Below are positions 6,491-9,844 of a stretch of DNA of 9,844 nucleotides, one piece after another; the first letter of the stretch is position 1; every line of letters starts with the position of its first letter. The stretch comes from Acidimicrobiaceae bacterium (GTDB lineage: Bacteria > Actinomycetota > Acidimicrobiia > Acidimicrobiales > Acidimicrobiaceae). The stretch lies in the NCBI GenBank assembly GCA_013044365.1, contig JABEUP010000259.1, forward strand, positions 1-9,844. The letters run 5' to 3'. Below the pieces are notes generated by a model. It was not told the DNA's origin. It searched no databases and was given only the letters and a program-made list of their open reading frames with translations. A program made the position numbers and the translations under genes.

Positions 6491-7210
6491 CTAAAAGCCC
6501 ATTGCTAGACCTCCGTCAACCGGCAGCACAACCCCGGTAATATACGAAGCCTGTTCGGAAGCAAGGAACTCAATTGCTGCGGCGATCTCTTCTGGCGCAG
6601 CTGCTCTTTGCATTGGGATCTGATTTATCATCAGATTCACCTTTTCCTGGCCAAGGACGTTTAACATATCAGTGTCGATTGCGCCCGGTACGATAACATT
6701 TACGGTGATCGAGCGAGATGCGATCTCACGCGCAAGAGATCTAGCGAGTCCGATCAAGACAGCCTTAGAGGCCCCATAATTTACCTGGCCGGCTACCCCC
6801 ATCTGGGCTACCACAGACGAGATATAAATTAATCGTCCCCAATGGCCTTTAACCATTTTTGGAAGTGCGAGTTTTGTCAGATGGTAGGCGGAGGTAAGGT
6901 TTGTCTGAATGACTTCGTTCCACGAGTTTTCGCTCATTCGAAGCATCAGGGTATCCTTGGTCATCCCGGCATTTGCCACCAGGATCTCGACCGGTCCAAA
7001 TGCCTCCTCTACCTGAGGAAAGATGTTTGCTATTTGGCTGGAATCGGAAATATCGCACTTGATCGCCAGTGCACCGTTGTGGACTAGATCAGCGGGGACA
7101 TCATTATTCCTGTATGTCACCGCTACTTTATGGCCTGCTTTTATGAACATGGACGCGGTGGCATAACCGACACCCTTGGCACCGCCTGTGACGAGAACAG
7201 TTCTGGTCAT
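6491..7210 (-). CDS. fabG: 3-oxoacyl-ACP reductase
   Basis: FabG is the NADPH-dependent short-chain dehydrogenase that reduces beta-ketoacyl-ACP in each elongation cycle. With ATG at 7210 it is 239 aa, close to the usual 240-250. TGGAKGVG (residues 8-15) is the nucleotide-binding TGxxxGxG motif and VANAG (78-82) the NNAG-like motif. The catalytic tetrad is N104, S132, Y145 and K149, the last two in NYGASKA. The C-terminus TGVVLPVDGGLAMGF is typical of FabG. The longer frame to 7267 is rejected: its first 19 residues lie within fabH, whereas the ATG at 7210 forms an ATGA overlap with the fabH stop and has GGAG 6 nt upstream. Position between fabH and acpP confirms the pathway role over other SDR activities. 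Confidence 0.95.
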   Translation of the reverse strand: MTRTVLVTGGAKGVGYATASMFIKAGHKVAVTYRNNDVPADLVHNGALAIKCDISDSSQIANIFPQVEEAFGPVEILVANAGMTKDTLMLRMSENSWNEVIQTNLTSAYHLTKLALPKMVKGHWGRLIYISSVVAQMGVAGQVNYGASKAVLIGLARSLAREIASRSITVNVIVPGAIDTDMLNVLGQEKVNLMINQIPMQRAAAPEEIAAAIEFLASEQASYITGVVLPVDGGLAMGF

Positions 7211-8142
7211 GATTTGCTCCAGCGAACTATGGCACTCGACCAGGTCATACCGGCGCCAAATCCGCAAAACAGGATGTTGTCGCCCTCCTTTATTCGGTTG
7301 TTATCTGCAGCGTCCGAGAGCGCCAGCGGAATCGATGCCGAGGAGGTGTTTCCTGTTTTATCAAGAACTATGGCAGTTTTGTCCATCGATATTCCCAGAC
7401 GTTGGTTAGCCGCTTCGATAATTCGAAGATTTGCCTGATGAGGTACCATGAGGGCAATATCATCGCTGGTAAGTTTCGCCTGTTCAAGCACATTTCGGGC
7501 CGATTCCACCATCACCCTGACTGCTTTTTTGAAAACCTCCCGACCTTCCATGGTCATATAGCCGCCGTGATTGCAGTAGAGAATCGGTACTGCTGAGCCA
7601 TCGACACCAAGGTCGTATGAGAGTATTTTGTCTTCGGCTGGATTGGCTTCCATGACAATGGCCCCAGCTCCATCGCCAAATAGGACAGCAGTGGATCTGT
7701 CATTCTGGTCCGTGATCTTCGAAAGGGTATCGGACCCGATTACCAGGATACGATTATTTCCCATTTTGATCATTCCACCCGCGACAACCATTGCATACAC
7801 AAATCCTGCGCACGCTGCATTCAGGTCAAAAGCCCCGCCTTTGGTACCTATAAGGTCTTGAACTATCGACGAGGTCGCAGGTGTAGTCAAATCAGGCGTG
7901 GTAGTCGATAACACCAACAGATCAATCTCGCTCGGTAGGAGTCCGGCCGACTCCAATGCATTTTTCCCAGCTTCAGCTGCCAGGGAAGCAGTGGTTCCGC
8001 CAAAGCGCCGTTCTTTTATGCCCGTTCTCTCCATTATCCATTTGTCAGATGTATCGAGCCGAGCCTCAAAATCTGCGTTGGTAACGACCTGGTTCGGTAG
8101 GGCAGTTCCCCAACCAGTGATACGTGATCCACGTGTTGTCAT
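7207..8142 (-). CDS. fabH: Beta-ketoacyl-ACP synthase III (KAS III)
   Basis: FabH starts fatty-acid chains by condensing an acyl-CoA primer with malonyl-ACP. The Cys-His-Asn triad is visible: C111 in FDLNAACAGFVYA, H234 in VPHQANLRIIEA and N264 in DKTGNTSSASIP. N-terminal TSDKWIMERTGIKERR is the family signature. From ATG 8142 the protein is 311 aa. That start gives an ATGA overlap with the fabD stop, has AAGGGA just upstream, and begins close to the expected RITGWGTALP. ATG at 8166 adds eight residues but has no visible ribosome site. Whether the primer is acetyl-CoA or a branched acyl-CoA, common in actinobacteria, cannot be told from sequence alone. Confidence 0.95.
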   Translation of the reverse strand: MTTRGSRITGWGTALPNQVVTNADFEARLDTSDKWIMERTGIKERRFGGTTASLAAEAGKNALESAGLLPSEIDLLVLSTTTPDLTTPATSSIVQDLIGTKGGAFDLNAACAGFVYAMVVAGGMIKMGNNRILVIGSDTLSKITDQNDRSTAVLFGDGAGAIVMEANPAEDKILSYDLGVDGSAVPILYCNHGGYMTMEGREVFKKAVRVMVESARNVLEQAKLTSDDIALMVPHQANLRIIEAANQRLGISMDKTAIVLDKTGNTSSASIPLALSDAADNNRIKEGDNILFCGFGAGMTWSSAIVRWSKS

Positions 8143-9410
8143 GATTCCCTTATTATTCGTAGCCATGCGATAGGCTGTCCAATTGTTACGCGTTCGCCGG
8201 ACATTGCGATCATGCCCATAAGTTCCCCGCCAAAAGGAGACCGAACTTCGAAGCCTGAAATCGTGCCTATGGTCTGACCAACGCTAATGCTAGCCAGAAT
8301 GGCATGTTCGGTTGCAGATTGAAACGATTCAGTGAGAGCACTCGATGGCTCAAAAATCCCTGCTTGAGGAGCCACAACCATTCTTTCCGAGATATACAGG
8401 TGTTCGCCCTGATGTGGTTCCACCGGGGGGCTTAGAGAACTCTGCGACGAAATTAGCAGAACTAATTTGTCCAGGTCGTCGGGAGTGGCTACAGATATTG
8501 CGTCCAAATCAGCCACGGTGCGCTTTGCGAGTCCAGTGAGAACCCCACCCGTTCCAACTTCGACCAGCGTTTTAGTGCCCATTTCGGCGAGTTTGGCAAG
8601 TGATTGCGTCCATTTGACCGGTGACGTGAGTTGAGTAGCAAGCAGTAGTGGCCATTCAGACGCCCTTTGGTGCGGCATGGCATCGACATTTGCCACCACT
8701 GGAACTTCAAGATCGTAGAACCTTGTGTCTGAAAGAGCCTTGCGTAGCCGTTGGCGTGCTGAGTTCATGTATGGAGTGTGAAAGGCGCCCTTGACGGGAA
8801 TGTTCATGACTTTTTTAGCACCTTTTGATCTTGCGATCTCACTTGCTACGGCTACGGCGTCGGACAGCCCGGCTATGACTACCTGGCCAGGTGCGTTGTA
8901 GTTGGCGACCCAGACACTGTCTCCAGCTTCCTGGCAGGCCGCTTCAGCGTCTGCATCTGATATGCCGAGCAGGGCTGCCATTGCACCATGGTATTCCTGT
9001 GCTGCACTTTGCATGGCTTCGGAACGCTCTGATACCAATTTGGCGCCCGCTTCAAAGGAAATAGCACCGGATGCAACCAGCGCACCATACTCGCCCAGCG
9101 AGTGACCGGCACATATGGCTGGAGAAACGCCAAGGCGTTCGATGGCATCCAAAATGACCATGGACATCGTAAAGGTTACAAGTTGTGTATTTCTGGTTAC
9201 AGACAGGTCTTCCGCATCGGCATTGAGTAGAAGGTCTCCAATGTCTCGGCCCGTTGCCTCGTTGGCATCCTTGACAAGTTCCCAGGAGGGGTGATCTATC
9301 CAGGGTGCCCCCATATTAGGTCTCTGAGATCCTTGTCCGGGGAAAGTGAACGCTATCAACTTATTATTCCGGCTGTGACGAGCGGCGAGTTCATTTCCAA
9401 ACTCAGACAT
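8139..9410 (-). CDS. fabD: Malonyl-CoA:ACP transacylase fused to a biotinyl/lipoyl-like domain
   Basis: FabD moves malonyl from CoA to AcpP. Residues 18 to about 310 are a complete transacylase: FPGQGSQ, nucleophile S104 in GHSLGEY, R129 in SERSEAM, H211 in GAFHTPYM, and VEVGTGGVLTGLAKR near the end. FabD usually stops near 310 aa; this protein has 423. After a linker rich in Ser and Pro, residues about 343-423 resemble a biotinyl/lipoyl domain: VVAPQAGIFEP, ISVGQTIGTI, then VRSPFGGELMG and SGERVTIGQPIAWLRI. The hairpin that normally carries the modified Lys (MKM-like) is replaced by SGFE, so it should not be biotinylated or lipoylated. ATG at 9410 is preferred; TTG 9419 is the only other start, because a TGA precedes it. 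Neither has a clear ribosome site. First gene of the operon; its stop overlaps fabH. Confidence 0.93.
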   Translation of the reverse strand: MSEFGNELAARHSRNNKLIAFTFPGQGSQRPNMGAPWIDHPSWELVKDANEATGRDIGDLLLNADAEDLSVTRNTQLVTFTMSMVILDAIERLGVSPAICAGHSLGEYGALVASGAISFEAGAKLVSERSEAMQSAAQEYHGAMAALLGISDADAEAACQEAGDSVWVANYNAPGQVVIAGLSDAVAVASEIARSKGAKKVMNIPVKGAFHTPYMNSARQRLRKALSDTRFYDLEVPVVANVDAMPHQRASEWPLLLATQLTSPVKWTQSLAKLAEMGTKTLVEVGTGGVLTGLAKRTVADLDAISVATPDDLDKLVLLISSQSSLSPPVEPHQGEHLYISERMVVAPQAGIFEPSSALTESFQSATEHAILASISVGQTIGTISGFEVRSPFGGELMGMIAMSGERVTIGQPIAWLRIIRES

Positions 9411-9451
9411 CTGTAGCAATCACATATGATATCAGCTTGGGTTTGCAACAT
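9356..9451 (-). CDS. Possible 31-codon upstream frame overlapping fabD
   Basis: An ATG at 9451 follows a very good ribosome site on the minus strand (GGAGGG and GGAGAG, the latter 5 nt away). It opens a 31-codon frame that runs through the fabD start region in another frame and stops at 9356. The peptide begins MLQTQADIICDCYRCL, has no recognised domain and contains three Cys. Because fabD has no clear ribosome site of its own, this could be a leader whose translation opens or feeds fabD initiation. It could also be chance. Low confidence as a gene. Confidence 0.3.
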   Translation of the reverse strand: MLQTQADIICDCYRCLSLEMNSPLVTAGIIS

Positions 9452-9454
9452 AGT

Positions 9455-9467
9455 CTCTCCACCCTCC
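9455..9467 (-). promoter_or_regulatory. Strong ribosome-binding-like sequence upstream of fabD
   Basis: The minus strand reads GGAGGGTGGAGAG, with two overlapping Shine-Dalgarno cores. It is placed for the ATG at 9451, not for fabD (ATG at 9410, over 40 nt away). It is the best ribosome site in the fab leader. Confidence 0.5.
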
Positions 9468-9492
9468 GCTAAGAACCGACGCAATTCGTTAC

Positions 9493-9504
9493 AGTATTGA
9501 TACT
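9493..9504. repeat. 12-bp palindrome AGTATTGATACT upstream of fab operon
   Basis: Perfect 5-base arms around TG. It overlaps a weak candidate -10 (TATCAA on the minus strand, 9497-9502; candidate -35 TTCACG at 9519-9524, 16-nt spacer). It would be well placed as an operator for fatty-acid synthesis control. It resembles FapR-type sites in core only, with different spacing, and FapR belongs to Firmicutes. Confidence 0.35.
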
Positions 9505-9524
9505 TAGACTCAACGGAGCGTGAA
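9497..9524 (-). promoter_or_regulatory. Weak candidate promoter of the fab operon
   Basis: TTCACG and TATCAA on the minus strand, 16 nt apart, each matching four of six consensus bases. Transcription would begin near 9490, about 80 nt before the fabD ATG. The AT-rich stretch 9531-9557 lies just upstream and could act as an UP element. Other pairings in this region are possible. Confidence 0.25.
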
Positions 9525-9640
9525 ATAGTTACATTATTAATTGAATTATTTTTTAAAATCTTCGCAGCCATTGCATATGATCGACTTTGATTATGGTGGA
9601 GCTAGAGTGATTTGGTCGACTGCAAGTAATCTGAGCTGAA

Positions 9641-9646
9641 GATAAT
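9641..9646 (+). promoter_or_regulatory. Candidate -10 of the tRNA-Leu promoter
   Basis: GATAAT matches five of six bases of the -10 consensus and ends 6 nt before the mature tRNA 5' end. No good -35 lies 16-18 nt upstream. If used, the transcript would have almost no 5' leader. Confidence 0.3.
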
Positions 9647-9652
9647 GCGCTT

Positions 9653-9737
9653 GCCCGGGTGGTGGAATGGTAGACACGGAGGACTCAAAATCCTCTGCTC
9701 ACAAGGCGTGCGGGTTCGAATCCCGCCCCGGGTACCA
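9653..9737 (+). tRNA. tRNA-Leu (anticodon CAA)
   Basis: An 85-nt class II tRNA with encoded CCA. The acceptor arm pairs GCCCGGG (9653-9659) with CCCGGGT (9727-9733), the terminal pair being a G-U wobble. The discriminator is A (9734), as expected for leucine. A short D stem GTG/CAC encloses GAATGGTAGA. The anticodon stem GAGGA/TCCTC holds the loop CTCAAAA, so the anticodon is CAA (9686-9688), reading UUG. The long variable arm (9696-9709) and the T arm GCGGG-TTCGAAT-CCCGC complete the fold. Divergent from the fab operon. Confidence 0.96.
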
Positions 9738-9738
9738 A

Positions 9739-9760
9739 GGGTTAGCGACAAAACTAACCC
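9739..9760 (+). terminator. Hairpin just after tRNA-Leu
   Basis: GGGTTAG (9739-9745) pairs with CTAACCC (9754-9760) around an 8-nt A-rich loop. No U-tract follows, so it is more likely a 3' processing structure than a full terminator. Confidence 0.4.
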
Positions 9761-9776
9761 TGTCATAACGACAAAA

Positions 9777-9823
9777 GTCACGCCCTGGAAGTCAATTATG
9801 GCACCGGGGTGTGACATTTTGTT
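9777..9823 (+). terminator. Intrinsic terminator of the tRNA-Leu transcript
   Basis: GTCACGCCCTGG (9777-9788) pairs with CCGGGGTGTGAC (9804-9815): a 12-bp stem with two G-U wobbles and a 15-nt loop, followed by ATTTTGTT. Position and U-rich tail fit rho-independent termination. Confidence 0.7.
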
Positions 9824-9844
9824 CGGTGATTGAGTTGGCGCTAA

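Noticed and set aside
4938..9410. The KAS/ACP/transacylase set as a polyketide or specialised lipid cluster
   Set aside because: The set has exactly the standard one-each fatty-acid genes with typical motifs, and no extra tailoring enzymes, thioesterase or second KAS.
9653..9737. tRNA-Leu as an integration (att) site of a mobile element
   Set aside because: No integrase gene and no repeat of the tRNA 3' end is seen in the window.
9602..9817. 71-codon minus-strand frame over the tRNA
   Set aside because: It crosses the whole tRNA-Leu and its terminators; a known cause of false gene calls next to tRNAs.

Overview
This looks like chromosomal housekeeping DNA from a bacterium with mid-range GC. 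It carries the 3' end of a tryptophan operon on the + strand, then a block of minus-strand genes: a small DUF302 gene, a UbiB/ABC1-type kinase gene, and a complete five-gene fatty-acid synthesis operon. A tRNA-Leu gene lies at the right end on the + strand. The protein character suggests an actinobacterium, perhaps of the Acidimicrobiia type. The hints are the TrpA start 'YISGGLGDW', the TrpA 'SDPIMDGP' motif, and a FabD with a biotinyl-like tail. This placement is an inference from remembered family features; no search was run. I see no transposase, phage gene, CRISPR array or integrase.

Layout. 1-306: C-terminal part of trpF. 303-1478: trpB. 1478-2269: trpA. All three genes overlap at their stop/start codons. 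2270-2622: non-coding, with a cluster of TTAC/GTAA inverted repeats at its right end. 2623-2994 (minus): DUF302 protein. 2995-3137: its promoter region, with two adjacent perfect palindromes, then a hairpin behind the kinase gene. 3138-4778 (minus): UbiB/ABC1-family kinase-like protein. 4890-4920: strong intrinsic terminator of the fab operon. 4938-9410 (minus, transcribed right to left): fabD, fabH, fabG, acpP, fabF. 9420-9652: AT-rich fab promoter/leader region with a possible short upstream reading frame, followed by a weak tRNA promoter. 9653-9737: tRNA-Leu(CAA), then two hairpins, the second a good terminator.

How the genes work together. TrpF, TrpB and TrpA carry out the last steps of tryptophan synthesis, and TrpA and TrpB form the tryptophan synthase complex. 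FabD loads malonyl groups onto the acyl carrier protein AcpP. FabH starts chains, FabG reduces the ketoacyl-ACP, and FabF elongates. The fab genes are joined by ATGA overlaps (fabD/fabH, fabH/fabG) and a TAATG overlap (acpP/fabF). Only acpP has its own roughly 100-nt leader and strong Shine-Dalgarno sequence, which fits the need for excess carrier protein.

Most worth a second look: the fusion of FabD to a biotinyl/lipoyl-like domain that lacks the modifiable lysine; a palindrome resembling a CsoR-family operator over the DUF302 promoter; and a well-initiated 31-codon frame that overlaps the start of fabD. I do not see evidence for a wholly new multi-gene system here.
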